Shown: piece after piece, positions 1 through 13,190 of the stretch
How positions within the stretch are numbered: the first letter of the stretch is position 1
Layout: each line of letters begins with the position of its first letter
Source: Ignelater luminosus
Lineage: Eukaryota > Arthropoda > Insecta > Coleoptera > Elateridae
DNA length: 64,000 nucleotides
NCBI GenBank assembly: GCA_011009095.1
Contig: VTPC01091305.1
Location: forward strand, 1 to 64,000
Direction of reading: 5' to 3'
Translations under genes and position numbers: made by a program
Notes under the pieces: generated by a model
Told to the model about the DNA's origin: nothing
The model's input: only the letters and a program-made list of their open reading frames with translations
The model's database searches: none

Positions 1-780
1 CTACTGTCGAAAAAGCATTATTACAGCTTTCAGAAATCTACAAACAACTTAACGACAAAAATTACTCTTGCATGATTTTCGTAAAACGGAATAAACTCGA
101 GTTTCCCAAAATTTAATATTGCATGACTTCAGAACTCTACATTTCATATAAAATATACTAAGCATAAAGAAGCTTCCAGTTTCTTTCAGATCCTTTATAA
201 GAACAAGTACAACCACAATAAAATTGTTTATATGACAATCCTAATGCTGTATACAATTTTGTAGCTTCTGTTAAAATCTTTGACTTTAAAGATTTTAGTT
301 AAGAAATTCGATGCAAGTCTCTAAACTGGAATCTAAATTAAAGTTATTGTGATGTGGGCTTTGGCCTTTGATAATTATTCCAACAATAAGAAAAATTAAA
401 AGACATGGTCACGGCATGGTCAACAGAAAAGCGTCAATTTCAAAAAGAATACAAAATAATATTTGTGCAATTTCTAACGAATCTCGATCACTAAATTCTG
501 TTTGTCAAATATCGGAGTTTCATCTTCAATTTTCTGCATTAAAGTGGTCTGAGGTATCAGGTTGAGAGAGACTCAAAAGGAAAGCAATCTTTCGGTTGTA
601 CCCACTTCGTCTCTTGAAAATTCTAGTTTTAAGGCAAGTTTATTAAGATTTCGTAGACTAGACAGTTTTATCTCAGTCAATTTATAAGTCACGCTCAAAA
701 GCATCTTTAAAACAATAGATTTTTGGATTTATACCAGTGTATTTAACTAAACTGTTATTGCAAATTTTATTTTATACTTA
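1..780. other. AT-rich sequence without recognisable gene
   Basis: I see no convincing coding region, RNA gene or repeat here. The only open frame of note (65 codons near 368-565, plus strand) has no recognisable motif and is probably chance. Confidence 0.5.
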
Positions 781-782
781 TA

Positions 783-810
783 CGAGGGTTGCTATTTATA
801 TTTCTGGCCT
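783..810. repeat. left terminal inverted repeat of mariner A
   Basis: Pairs with 2049-2076 in inverted orientation over 28 bp with two mismatches. A TA dinucleotide lies immediately outside. Confidence 0.93.
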
Positions 811-848
811 AACAATGAAAAAACAAGTATTTATGATCGAAACTAGTT

Positions 849-1901
849 TTATTGTTTTTCAAAATATTCTCCATTAAGATTGATACACTTTTCCATGCGT
901 TTGAACCAATTTTCGAAGCACTTTTTCCACTGTGTTTGAGGCACCTCCAAAATATGCGTTTTGAAACAAAAAACGGCTTCTTCTGGTGTTGAAAATCGTT
1001 GACCACGCAGTTTGTTTTTGATGTACGGGAATAAAAAGAAGTCATTGGGTGCCAAATCAGGGCTGTATGGTGGATGGCCCATCAACTCGACCTTCTGGCT
1101 GGTTAAATATTCAATTGTTTGAGCAGCGGTGTGAGAGCTTGCATTGTCATGATGAAGAATGATTCGGCTCTTCTTTGAAGTTTTCCGAATTTCTCTAATG
1201 ACTTCTGGCAAACAAATGGTTGTGTACCATTCAGAGTTGACCGTCTTACGTTGCTCTAACGCCACTGTTGCCACATGACCGGTAATGCCAAAGAAACAGG
1301 CAACCATTTGCTTCGATATGCTTCTTTCGGCAACAACTTTTGTTGGATTTGGCTCGTCTTGAAAGACCCACACAGTTGATTGCTGTTTTGTTTCGGGGTC
1401 ATATGCGTAGATCCATGATTCGTCACCTGTGCAGATGTTATACACAGCCTTTGATGCACCTTTCGCAAATTTTTTCAACATTTCAATGCACCAATCGACG
1501 CGAGCCTTCTTTTGAGCATCGGTCAGGTTATGCGGGATCCAACGGGAACAAATTTTTTTTACGGCCAAATGATCATGTAATATCTTGTTGATGCTAGTCA
1601 TACTAATGCCCAAAGATGCCTCAATCTCACGGTATGTCACATGACGATCTTCTTTAATCAGTTCACGCACAGAATCGATGTTTTCAGGCACAACGACAGA
1701 TTTTGGACGGCCTTCACGGATTTCGTCCTAGAGTGAACATCGGCCACGTTTGAATTCATTATACCAGTTTTTTACAGTGCTGTAAGATGGAGCTTCATCG
1801 CTATGTAATATATTAAGTGCATTGATGCACTCTTGTCGTGATAATCCACGTCGAAAGTTATGAAAAATAATTGCACGAAAGTGTTCACGGGTCAATTCCA
1901 T
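849..1901 (-). pseudogene. mariner transposase with one premature stop
   Basis: Cut-and-paste transposase of element A, 350 codons from an ATG at 1901-1899 to TAA at 849-851, the usual mariner length. It begins MELTREHFRA, followed by the paired helix-turn-helix region (the stretch ending FNEFKRGR-like, here YNEFKRGRCSL). Codon 58 is TAG (1728-1730), just before DEIREGRP; a CAG-to-TAG change would explain it. The rest is uninterrupted: the WIPHNL linker, TGDESW (first catalytic Asp), HHDNASSH (second Asp) and YSPDLAPND (third Asp), with 34 residues between the second and third. This is the DD34D signature of mariner. The downstream 280 codons could start at an internal Met but would lack the DNA-binding domain. 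Inactive unless the stop is read through. Confidence 0.95.
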
Positions 1902-2048
1902 TTTTTACTAGGGAATGCACTTTTCAATTAACTGCAAACAACACTAATCGCACTCAAATGACAAAATGTTGTGGTTGAGGTTATGTTCAACAATGTAAAG
2001 TTTACACCGGAAATGTCAGCTGACGCCTGGAAACAGTCAGTGTTGCCA

Positions 2049-2076
2049 AGGCCAGAAATATAAATAGCAATCCTCA
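2049..2076. repeat. right terminal inverted repeat of mariner A
   Basis: Inverted partner of 783-810; followed by TA at 2077-2078. Confidence 0.93.
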
Positions 2077-2078
2077 TA

Positions 2079-5000
2079 TGTGTATAAATTTAACATTATA
2101 TAGGACTCGTATCAATTAGTTACTGATATGATTCAAAGTATTAATATTATCTTTTGTAAGCGGTCTTAGGATCCAGCCTGTCAACGAGTAATAGTATTTA
2201 ACTACTGTGTCAATGTATTACACGTAGATTTTGAAAAACTCGACTTTTAGAAGAATGAAAAACTTCCCTTTAAAGTCTTCAAGTTGCAAATAGCAGGCAT
2301 TAATTAGTAATAGGCTGGATGCTAGCTACTTATTGCAGGTTTTCTAAAAATATAAAAAAAAATTTAAATGTCGAATACCATTAGGTCAGCAGGATTGCTA
2401 TCATTTTATCTAAATCGGTTTAATCAAAGTTAAAAAAAAGATGTTTCTTTAATTTTTAATGGAAAATCATCAATCTGTTTCAGGTCTATCGCGATTCTTA
2501 AATTCTTTAATTAATTTATTGTTGTTGATACTGCAGTTGTCATCGATTTTTGGATTTTTGGATATTAAATCTTCTCTAAAAATTGCAACAGAAATTTTTT
2601 CTTATGTTATTTCCTTTTTGCAATTTAAATTCTGGTAACTACGATATGGAAATTTGAAAATAATCAAATCTTTCTTTGTTATTTCTAATCATTCCTTATG
2701 TACATACGGTATTTTCTTTAGGAATTATATTTTATCTTTTCCCAGTAAAATAAAAGCCTTCTGTTTAACGTTCTTTTATATTGGTAGATTTAAGATTTGG
2801 TAACATTATTTCTTTCTCGAATTCTCTAACAAAATGTTTTCTTGTATTCTGAGAACTAATATATTCTGGCATTGAATATTGCTAAAGTTACCTCTAATCT
2901 CGTATTTTATAAATTTAAATATCCCATTTTGAAGAAATTCTGTCCCTTTATCTTTTAGTTTATCTTTCTTTAGATCATAAAACTGTCATTTTGCCTAGCC
3001 AGGACCAGATTTATTTTTATGTTTGTTCTCTTAATTGAACGGGGCAATACTCGAAGTTGTGGTCGAACCACCTCACCCTCTCGTTGTCTTATTTGTGGTT
3101 TTAATGTCATAAATCCCGGCCAGCCAATAATCTGCTGGACCCACTCCTCTGGGGGTTGAAGAATTCTTATTTCGATCGAGAGTTCAGGAGTTTATCGTGT
3201 GTAAAAGTTTGGGACTTAGAAACTTTTGCGTGATATCGGTATCTATTCCAAGTGTTTGGTTAGCATCCACGTAGGTGAAAGACAGCCCGAGCGTGCAGAA
3301 CTTGAATTATTTATTGACAATCCCTGGAATGTACCAGATGTGTCACTGCCGTTAGTGTGTAAATCAAATCTCTTCTAATCAGCGGACCTACCAAACTAAA
3401 TTCACACCGAACTCACAGTTGAATTACCGTACCGCCTCTCTTATTATTTCATTTCTTCCAAAGGAACTAGCGTTGTTTTGGGGCATCAAGCTCGTCAACT
3501 GCAAACGTAGTTGTTTGCTAACGTACCTGTATTTCATCGTCTCGTCACCAGTTGCTTTGGAAAAAAGTTACCTAAGATTCATGTTACTGTAACATCGCTT
3601 CACATTGGTGAAAAACCTTGTGATATTCTTTCACGGTACTGAAAAGTTCGACGCATCATTTCACAGTGGTAAAAAACTTTGTACTAATGTTTATTAAGAG
3701 GAATCCGTTATTTGCCGTTTTAAGGTAACTTTTTAGTTCCGAAATGTTATTGATTTTTATTAGTTTGATCGCATACAGGTAAAACCAACAAAATTACTAT
3801 TTTAGGCTCTGTTAACGTAAATTCTTGTTGTTTTATAACTTTGCGAAATTTGTCTTTTTTAAAGATTTATTTAAACAATTATCTGAATCTAAAGCTAAAT
3901 GCAAAACACTTGGAGATGACCTCAGTAACATTATCGTTGTTATTTGTACTTTACATTTTATTTCATGTGTGCTTCCTTCACAAGCGACCGCAAATTCAGA
4001 CTTTATGTTGGCTTCATATTGCCGGCGTTCTATGCAATGCGCCTGGCCGATGGTTCGTGCATATTAAAGAATTTATTGTGGCCATTCTTATCTTATGTTT
4101 ACTTGTTTTACGTGTACTTTTATTTACCTTTTTCGTTATATGTGTTTAAGTTAAAACGATTTTCAAGCAATGTGAAGCAGGATCGCTGTAATCTGTTTAT
4201 TGTACCATTTTAATAGTATGTTAATAGATGTTATCAACTTACCTTTTGACTTTTCTTGTGGTATTAGCGTATGTATATATAGATGGTTTTAGTGGTAAGC
4301 TGTTCCGGAGCTAAGGGACGTCGACGTTCACCTACCTACATAATATCAGCTTAATCCCTCATTGGGAATGTAAGTATCTTAAGAGAGTGCAGTACAATAT
4401 CGATTCCGTCTACTTGTGTAGTGTTCAAACCTGTGGTTCGACCTTGATAAGCATCTCGCCTACTGACCTAGATACGCAGATCAGCTGCAGGGTCTCCCTT
4501 TCTCTCGATCCCAAAACCCATAAAGATTCTCGTATCGATACTACCGTCTATCGCCGGCTCTAGGCCTTCCTCGGCCACGATCCGTCTTCGACTGTCAAAA
4601 GATAGCATTACAGCTGGCATACTGATTTTATATATGGTTGCATATATCGATGGGTCACTAATCCCAGTTTTGCACGTAATAACTATTAACATTATTATTC
4701 TGCACAAAGCGTCGGCATTAAAATATTTGGTTTGACAAATCAATAAGTAATTTGTCGATGTCGCATTATTATGCTATGATTTTAGGATTTTTCTTAAATA
4801 CACCTTTGTAGCTCGTTTTTAGTCGACATTGTACATGAAGTATTATATCCAATTCTTCAATACCAAATTATTGAGCTATTCTTTTTACCCATTGCTACTT
4901 GTTATTTTCTTCTAATGGTTATAACAGGTATTCTTTTTCAGTGATATTTGCTTCTATAGTTTAAAAGCTTTTAGTAGGTAACCAAAGGACATTGTGGAAG

Positions 5001-7200
5001 ATTGGAAAAACAGTCACGGCTGATTATTTTTTTTATATTTGGCTTCTTCTACCTCGACCATTCAAGAGCATAGACAATTACTCAGATAGATTAAATTTCC
5101 GTTGAAGTGATTTCCGTTACTATACCTGCAGCTGCTTACAGTGCGGATGATTAGTAGATAAATATCTGTTTTGATATTCGCTGATAAGTAATAGTTCTAA
5201 ATCGTCGTTTAGACTTTTTGATATAATTTCTAAAACCTTAACTAGAATAGAACTACGATAATTTTTAAATTTTAAATTATCTTGATTTTTAATGCTAAAC
5301 CTTCACCATCTTAACTTTTCTTCTGTCTCTGTGTCCGATAATGGATGTTAACAAATTTAGGCCTTCTGCTAGATGTTTATCAGTTAAATATATAGTGGAT
5401 AGGTTGCATTTGTTGATTATATATTACTGTAAGGTGATCGAAGCTAACTGCTTATTAAGATCACATCGTCTTTTTCCTTCTTTTATTGCATCTCTGCTCA
5501 TTCGCAAGTACTTTTGTCCACCGCAACTTCTCTTATATTTTTTTAATAATACCCATTTGCTTTGAGTTTGTGTTTTCTGAGCTTATTCTATAATTTCTCT
5601 TGCTGCGTTTCTTTGACAATTCTTTTGTATCGATATTTTTGCGCTAACGTTTTCTATATTATTTTGATTTCTAGTAAAGTAGTTTTTGAGATGGGTTTTC
5701 ATTTTGATTTTCTTTTAATGTTTCCTTAAAATGTTTATCTAGCTGTCTTAAATAGCATTACTATAGAATATGATATAAAAATAACATACGCATATATAGA
5801 TTTCGGTTATTCATGCAATTAGTTGCAATTATACTATATATGTTATAGTTTTTGCTTGCTGATCCAAAGTCTTAAGGGCAAGAAACTTGAAAATAGCTAG
5901 ATTTTTTTATAGTTATCTGGAATATCATTTGCTTGTCTGACAAGTATCTTACATCTCTGGAAGGTATCCTCATATAGACTATGATTTAGCTAGGAGAGTA
6001 GTGTTCAAGTGAAATCGATATCATCGATGGTCTGCTTTTTTGACGTGTGGGTTGATTGAGGACAAACTTAACCGTTCATATCAATGCGACAGCCAATTTC
6101 TGAGATGCATTTCAAACGACTGTAACAAAAATCGGTTACTCAAAAACTATAACATATTATAGTCTCAGTCAGCTTTATCGAAAATTAGTTGTATCCGTAA
6201 CGTATGCACTATACTGGGATTCTGATAGTTGTAATGTTTGAGCAAAAATGATTGGAAGTGCCATTATCATTTATAATTACCACTAACAAACTTTATGTAT
6301 TTTGCTTGCAATGTTGCGGAGTTAATGCTCGATAAGATGAAGGAACTAAGGTCATTGTTGCCATGAGATATCGGTATAAAGGTTAACACTTGCCGATCAC
6401 TATCAAACGCAATAGATGTATCAAGAGATCATGGCGTTTCTTACGAAGTGATGAAAATCATGCCCCGTGAATTACACGGACTTAGTAGAAAAAAGAATTC
6501 TTAGAATGTTAGAATATTCAAGTGTCATACCCAATGGAAACTTTAACATGATACGCCATACCACTGAAAAGATGAGCATATCCCATGAATAAACAGAAAC
6601 AAGTTAACTCAGTATCCACGGTTTTAAAAAACATTACAAAATTTGTACTATACAACAAATGTATTATCTAAACTGAAACTACCTCGTTGTGCAAATCTTT
6701 TAGTTTATCAAGACGAAACTTTAATAGCTTTTTCATGTGCATAAGACATGCTACTACCACTTCGATCTTAGAACGGGGGAATGTTTAAAAAAAATTAATT
6801 AAAATGGAAGTAGTAAAGTTTGGCAAAAACGCTTGTTAGAACAGTCAACATTGCGGAGACATTTATTTTGGATTTTGCAGTCTGGTGACTTACACGAAAA
6901 ACTTCCAGTATAATGAGTGCAAAAAGTTTGAAGTTCGTACTAGATTAAATATAACTACTCATAAAAAAAATGTTTAATTAATTTTCTGTCCTGTTTGGGA
7001 AACACTAGGAATACATAAAAAGTTTGTTTTCAAATTGATTTTTAGACCTTTCTATTTTCCATTTACTTATTAGTTCCATTAACATATAAGATTGCATAGT
7101 CGTATTTTTAATTTTGAAAATGAAGAATAATCATAAATATTTATACACTACAAATCGAGTTATTCCGAACAGACCTTTTTCAATAAAAGCTACTTACGCC
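2079..7200. other. long AT-rich stretch, no gene recognised
   Basis: No convincing coding region. Two segments are richer in G and C than the surroundings (about 3000-3420 and 4290-4640). The second contains a minus-strand open frame ending near 4468, but it has no recognisable domain. A 16-bp inverted repeat (near 5837-5853 and 6137-6155, about 300 bp apart) could mark a small decayed element. If the host exon at 7.25-7.59 kb is real, its 3' exons would lie on this side, but I could not identify them. Confidence 0.4.
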
Positions 7201-7244
7201 ATTTCACGCCGAAACAAAAAAAATAAAAAAGAAAATGAAATTAC

Positions 7245-7479
7245 CTGTTTCAACTTCATCTTCCACATAATATCCTGTCCCATTAAAAAGCGGAACAGTC
7301 AAATTTGGAGCGGTACTATTTGTGATATTAGAAGGTGTGGTTGTACTATTCACAAAAATAGAGGATCCAGGAATGAATCGGTAATTTTCAGGAGGAACTG
7401 TAGTTATAGGTAACGTAGAAAGTAGAACTTCTGTTTGTGTTTGCGCTACTGTCGTAGCTGTTGTTGCCGTAGAGGTCAT
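7245..7479 (-). CDS. host exon: glycosylated Ser/Thr-rich N-terminus, partial gene
   Basis: A probable first coding exon of a host gene. The ATG is at 7479-7477 in a good context (A at -3), with an in-frame stop upstream. Seventy-eight codons follow and the frame ends at AAACAG followed by GTAATTT on the minus strand (donor at 7244-7243), an excellent splice donor, leaving phase 1. A possible acceptor (TATTTGCAG) at 7588-7590 would make the exon 7245-7587 with 5' UTR. The peptide is rich in Thr, Ser and Pro and carries five N-x-S/T sequons (residues 44, 51, 54, 59, 66), then an acidic patch (VEDEVE). It has no signal peptide. Such a sequence suits the extracellular N-terminus of a multi-pass receptor or similar membrane protein, but that is inference: no transmembrane segment is seen and I cannot name the gene. 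Confidence 0.55.
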
Positions 7480-7589
7480 TTTCCGCGAGGATGGAAATGT
7501 CACGTCAATTTAAACTTGAAGTTTTTCTTCATATATGCGATGTGATGAACCGGATGATTCCTCTATTATTTTTCACATCATTGTTATCT

Positions 7590-10500
7590 GCAAATACATG
7601 TAAATTGTTAGAATAAATGAATTTATAATTACAATACACTACATACAGATGTGACGTAACAATCTAAACAATATACAGAGCGTGCTTTATTTATAATCTC
7701 ATGTTAGAAATCTAAAGATTGTAAAGACGCATATAGTTACTAGTTTCAACTAACTAGAACTACCAACTAAACTTGAATTAGTAACTTCGTATAACTAAAT
7801 ATAACAGTTCGCTATGAACAACAATCCATTTAGTAAATCTCTGACCCAAACCACCTGCAGCAATATATTTAATGTATACTGAACCTCTTAGCTTTTACAG
7901 GGCGTTGCTCAATTTGTAACTAAAATGTTATATCCCCCTTAGATTAAACATGTTGGCGCAATTTGGGTTTCCACGCAAACTTCATTAATCACGATAGGAA
8001 AATCTAATTACTTGAAAGAGAGAGAGTAAGAGACAAAGACAATGTAGGGTGAAATGCCAATTTAACCTTTTTTATCGTCAACGTCTTCATTCTAACTACT
8101 GGGAGAAATAATTTTCCCAATATCTAAATCCTCTAGAAACTTTTAAATGAAATAAGCAATCAGATAAATGAATTGAATAAATAATTTTTGAAATGGATTG
8201 AATTGAGTTTTCTTTTGCCCTTAACTATGACAGAGCCATGCAATAGATAAAAAATGGCAACTGCCTATTTAAATATATTAGTGATGATAATAGAAAACGT
8301 TTTTAGTAGGGAATTGGACGAAATGTTTACTTTCAACTCAAATCGTCGAAGCATCCTAATTCGATTTTATTGAACACGCAATCGAAATGAAAAAAACGTT
8401 TTTTGTATTTGAAGTAGTAGGAAAGAAAGGAACAAAATGAACGTGACCACAATGAAAACATTTCATATAAAAATTACAATTCTAGATAATTATCACAGAA
8501 AGCAGAAAAAATAATTGAGATTCTGTTTAAAATCCAGAAAACCCATCTTTTAGCTTCATTGTAATTCAGTTCGTGTGTTATATTGTGTGTGCTTGTTCAA
8601 CATTTTGGAGTACAACAGGTATGAGGAGGGATATTTAAATTTTATTTTGTATTGTGAGAGGAAAATCTTTTTACGGAGAGAATTTACATATGCATACGAT
8701 GTGTTTTTGGTTTTTCCAGCTTACTACCTTTATACAAAGAACATAAAATTTTATTTGCAGAAAGAATAAACTTGAATGAAATGTTCTAGAAATTTTGAAA
8801 CTACACTTTCTGACGTTTCCATAGCTTTATTAAATGGAATCAGCTGCAGAGGAATCTTTTTTAATTTCTACACTAACTTCATAAATTTATTGCATAATAT
8901 AAAAAAGTGATGTAAAAGGTTACAACAGGTACGTAGGTTAGTAACTGATTATTATACAAGATTCAAAGGTCTAATGAACTGTGGAATTTTACAAGATTCT
9001 CAAAATATTCTCAATGTGTTCTTCCAAGATATGAAGCCTACCAACCCTTTTTGATTCGATCAAAGCCCTCAGACCAATCCTAGATTTCATAAAAGATATT
9101 TCTAGTTTTTCATTTTAGCAAATATAAATTTTGATCCCAATCTTCCAGATTCAACGGCAACAGTCAGCTTACAGTGATTCCAATCAGTCAAGGTGACTGA
9201 CTCTTGAAAGGTAATTAATGAATAAAAACGATTGCAATTGTGAAAATGGTTATGAATTTCGATGATTTCTTGAATATTTAGTAAGGTAGAAAAAGTTTAT
9301 TGTTATTAGCAATTGTTTAACAATTTGGCTTAGCGTTCGAACTGTGAAATACGTAAACATGTCTTGTCGTTATATGAGCCAACTTAGCCGAGGGGGTTAG
9401 ACCCCTGATATAGACAATAACAATTTAGACAACATTGAGAGACTCTCTTTGGTAGAAGGTAAGAGAGAGAGGAAGCCTTACTGCAGGAAACTTGAACGTA
9501 TCAAGCTGATATTAAACAAAAGATCTTTTGTGCATGGTTGATGATTTCGTAAAATGGACCAACTCAAATTTAACATTGTCAGGGTAGAAAACAATACGTC
9601 AACGCTTAATTGCAACATGCGTAGACTTGTAATACTAAAGGTAGGTATCCATTGGTTAAGTATCTGCGTATCGTGTTATTGTTGCTTAGCAGTATGAACG
9701 GGCAGATTGGAACAGCTACATATCAAAATGAGATACAAAAATATACTAGTACAATAGGCCCTGTGTTGATTTTTTGTTGCCACATCAAAGAAATGATATG
9801 GTATTCAATTATGCCGTTGCTCATTTATTCCTGCTAGTTCCTACCGTTGTTGGCTCCCGAGTGTAAGAACCACTTTTATGAGCGTCTGTATTTGAAGTAA
9901 TATGCGTTTACTGGTCGTTGTTCTTAATACCTAAGAGACCACTACTAACTGCAGAGATGAATTCGTTGTTGCAATCAGAATGAAAATTGGGCCCGAGGAC
10001 TTCTATTGTAATTGTGTGTTTTCTGTTTTGATAATACAATACGCATATGCCCAACAAATAGATACCCACCTTAATACAGAATTCTGTGCGGCACTGTTGC
10101 TAGTGCTTCGGATAGAAGGGCAGCTTCATCATCATTGTTTAGCTGTAGGGGAAAAGGCCTTCTATCTTGATTGATATGCTTTATAATTACTGTTTTAAAC
10201 TAACGTCAGAATGCTCAAAAATAAGAACGGAATGAACGTTGTGCTGAAAACCAACTTACTTACAAAACAAGCATCGCATCAACACCGTCTTCAAAACATC
10301 TCCACATTCAGCGATCACCAATCGCAATTCTTTTTATCTGAAAACCGGTCACCTTTGTTAACCCGTCTAAGAAAGATAATACGAACAAAGGTCAGGCTCC
10401 GTTGTGCAGTTGTGCACCTCTATCTATCGGACCAACTGCGGGGCCCAAAGACGGAGTTGACCTCTGTTAACATTTATTAAGAGAGCTGAATGCGAACATG

Positions 10501-12855
10501 GGTTAGGCACCACTCTCTAACGGCGAAGCAAGAATAGGTTGTCCCTCCATTAACTTGCGCGAACACTGATGGGGGGCTACTTTTAGACTTCTGCCTTCCA
10601 CGGGAGACTCGTGATTGCCCAAAGACGGCATTTACCCAATAGAAACTACTTTCCCATCACTACCAATAATTCAAGTCTGATCTCCATACGATCACTTGTC
10701 CCCGGAAAGGAAACAAAATACAATTACTGTGCCCCGATCTACTCAAAGCCTGCCCTCTCCTTCATTGTTACCGACGAAGAAAGATTTTAGTGACGAAGAA
10801 ACATTCTAGAAAACAAAAGGCTATCGCTACTTAGCTTTGGACTATGAAACGGTTCTTGTAAGATACCCTTGACAAAAGAGCTTCATCGCCTCCTTGTCAC
10901 TTCCATAGAGTTTAAGATATTTCTAAATGATTTTAGAATAACTTTGAGGTAGCAGCATTTGAATGTCTAGAAGTAAAACACCTGAATTCTTCAGATATGT
11001 CTTACGGCCCATATCTTTGCGAATATTGCCTACTAACCGTTTTATGGGGTATAAGAGTAGAAAAATATTTTTATATTTCAACGGAGCGGATATTCTGCAT
11101 ATTATAGTCTGGGCAAAAAAATTGACTTAGCTTATCTAGATGTCTGATTCTGTCCTTTTGAGCCAGACATCCCAGAACACAGTGATTGTCAGTTGCTTTT
11201 TCTCAGATAAAAAATTTCAAACTTTGAGACTTGTTGGTGGTACGTATGAGTATATAAAACAGGTAGAAGTAAAAATTCTTAACTTTGCACATAATAATGT
11301 AAAATATCAAAACACACAAACGGCCTTTTAAATGTCTAATTGTAAGAACTATTTATGGAGAATATTTTAGTTTCTAATAACTAAACCTTCTGCAGCATTG
11401 TATTATTGACATCTTTTCGCTTTGTGACGGGAATACTCACATTATGCGAGCAAAATATTTCTAGCCCACGGAAAACAAAGCAATCTTTCTTCTAGTCAGA
11501 AATACTAAGCAGAGTAGATATAGTCTAGTTTCCGGAAGACGGTTTAACTCCTTTTACACAAAAAAATAATCAAGTATAATTTAAAAGGTCACTTTCAGGA
11601 AAGATTACAGTATTAATTCCAAAGGAGACTGTACATTTTGTACCCTAGCCATACAGTTGGATATTGTCAGTTACTTACTTCTTACTTCCTCCTGCGCAGG
11701 GTTTGGCTTTCGGTCCATTTCTTTTTGTCGTATATTATTTTTCTACATCTAGGAATTCTTAGCTCCTTCAGGTCTTCGATAGCATCCAGTTTTCATTTTT
11801 TAGCCGGTTTACATTTCAATAAAGTTCATGGTGCTATGCTTTTCTCCGAACAGGAAAAGTTTCTTACTTACACGTAGTTGACCATACTTTACTTTTTATT
11901 ATTCTCTTGAACCCAAAACTTATTTTCGTTAGGTTCCTCCACTGAACCAAATCTTTTGTAATACCTTTTGTTTATGCATTATTAAACGATTAACATCTAG
12001 TTCAGTTACTATGTACATCTCACAACTATCACCACTTGAATTTAATAGTTTCTTGTTTTCTGTTCTTTAATCAGATTTATTTCTAAAAATCAATCTAGTA
12101 TTTATTGTATTTTAATGATTAGTGAGTTTTACTTTCCTACTCGCAGGCTACTTAGCATTTAGTTCTGTTGTATGTTTTTAAAGGGCTATTCAGTGATTTA
12201 ACTAAGCTATTAGCGCCCCAGACAAAGTACAACCAAACTTCCGTATCCATACTCTGTGGTAACGGACTGAATATTCTCCAACTAGAAGATCATTATGAAA
12301 TCTGTAGGAAGCTATTCAGCTGCTTCCTCAAACAGTGCTTCTGCGAAGGTGATTGCTTCGTCATAAAAAAAAAGGCATCTCATTGCCTGGTTTTGGGCAG
12401 TGAGAGTTCTACATAGAGGGACATTGGCAACTTTAAGAAAGCTGGTAGCTCGGAATTTCTTGCGAGACGGTGCAAACGTTGCCGGATTAAAAAGCTGACA
12501 ATACTGTAAAGAAATTACTAGAATTTGTTTTAGTTAATTTATTTGAAAGACAGCTCATTGTTAAATTTATGGACATATTTTCCGTTATCGTGAACTCGCA
12601 CGTCGCCAGCCAGAACACAGTTAAACTCGTTTATTTTGTCGTTTCCCGCTAGAATTTATTTATGTTAAGAAATAATCTTCTAAGTTGTTTATTCCTGTTT
12701 CAATAATTTTGTATTTGCTAGGCTAGAGACAATGTAGAATACATTATAGAAGACTTTGTATTCTGATCAAAATTAATTTACAAAATACATTTCTCACCGC
12801 ATATAGCATCACCTCATAAATTCTTCCAGGGTGACTTATAATTAATTTCAATTAC
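7590..12855. other. AT-rich sequence, no gene recognised
   Basis: No gene can be supported. Around 10,380-10,700 the composition is noticeably more GC-rich and several short open frames occur, none with a motif I know. Short GA-rich runs near 8010-8040 and 9440-9475 are simple-sequence patches. If the host gene starts upstream, this may be its first intron or promoter-side DNA. Confidence 0.4.
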
Positions 12856-12859
12856 TTAA

Positions 12860-13190
12860 TTCATATGAGGCAAGCCATAATTTATTCCCCACTACGTCCG
12901 CTCGCTCCCATCCGGAACAACCAACTCCCCACTGCGGTTAGCGCTGTTAGCAGGGGGAACTGCTCGGGTATAGGTATAAGCAGATACCCAAACGAGTCCT
13001 GAGAGTTTTTCAAGCAGTTCTTCGTATTCCCCAGCTCCAGCAACTTCTGCCAGTTCGAACTACGAAACTAGTCGATCCCTGGAGTTACTGCTCTCCAGTG
13101 TAGCTGCCCGGTGAGCCCTCGTCTGACTGTATCAAGGACGAGATGAGGGAGTAAACCCCCTTAACAAATCTGGCGCCCAAGCATCTACCG
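12860..13190 (+). repeat. candidate LTR end with primer-binding-like site
   Basis: A GC-rich block in AT-rich DNA. It contains a TATA-like stretch (gggtataggtataagcag) and, after a run ending TTAACA, the sequence TGGCGCCCAAGC at 13171-13182. Many LTR retroelements have a tRNA-complementary primer-binding site beginning TGG a few bases after the LTR. I found no second LTR and no gag or pol downstream, so this would be a fragment. Equally it could be an unrelated GC-rich segment. Confidence 0.3.

Larger units (their letters stand above)
783..2076 (-). mobile_element. mariner element A (1.29 kb, DD34D)
   Basis: A complete mariner insertion. The ends are 28-bp inverted repeats (783-810 and 2049-2076, two mismatches) that start CGAGGGTTGC on the left and TGAGGATTGC on the right. 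Both ends are flanked by TA (781-782, 2077-2078), the target duplicated by this superfamily. The single gene lies on the minus strand. Total length of about 1.3 kb is normal for mariner. The near-identical ends and a single coding lesion suggest a relatively recent insertion. Confidence 0.95.

Noticed and set aside
809..1045. Minus-strand open frame overlapping mariner A
   Set aside because: It is an out-of-frame shadow of the mariner transposase end; the same applies to plus-strand frames over the three mariners and the gypsy element.
3825..4213. Three overlapping hydrophobic plus-strand frames
   Set aside because: Hydrophobicity comes from T-rich DNA; three frames are open at once and none has a motif or splice sites.
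4430..4460. GGTTCGACC, resembling a tRNA B box
   Set aside because: No matching A box at the right distance and no cloverleaf can be formed; no tRNA gene was found in the window.
5837..6155. 16-bp inverted repeat about 300 bp apart
   Set aside because: The match does not extend beyond the core and no target duplication is visible, so I do not call an element.
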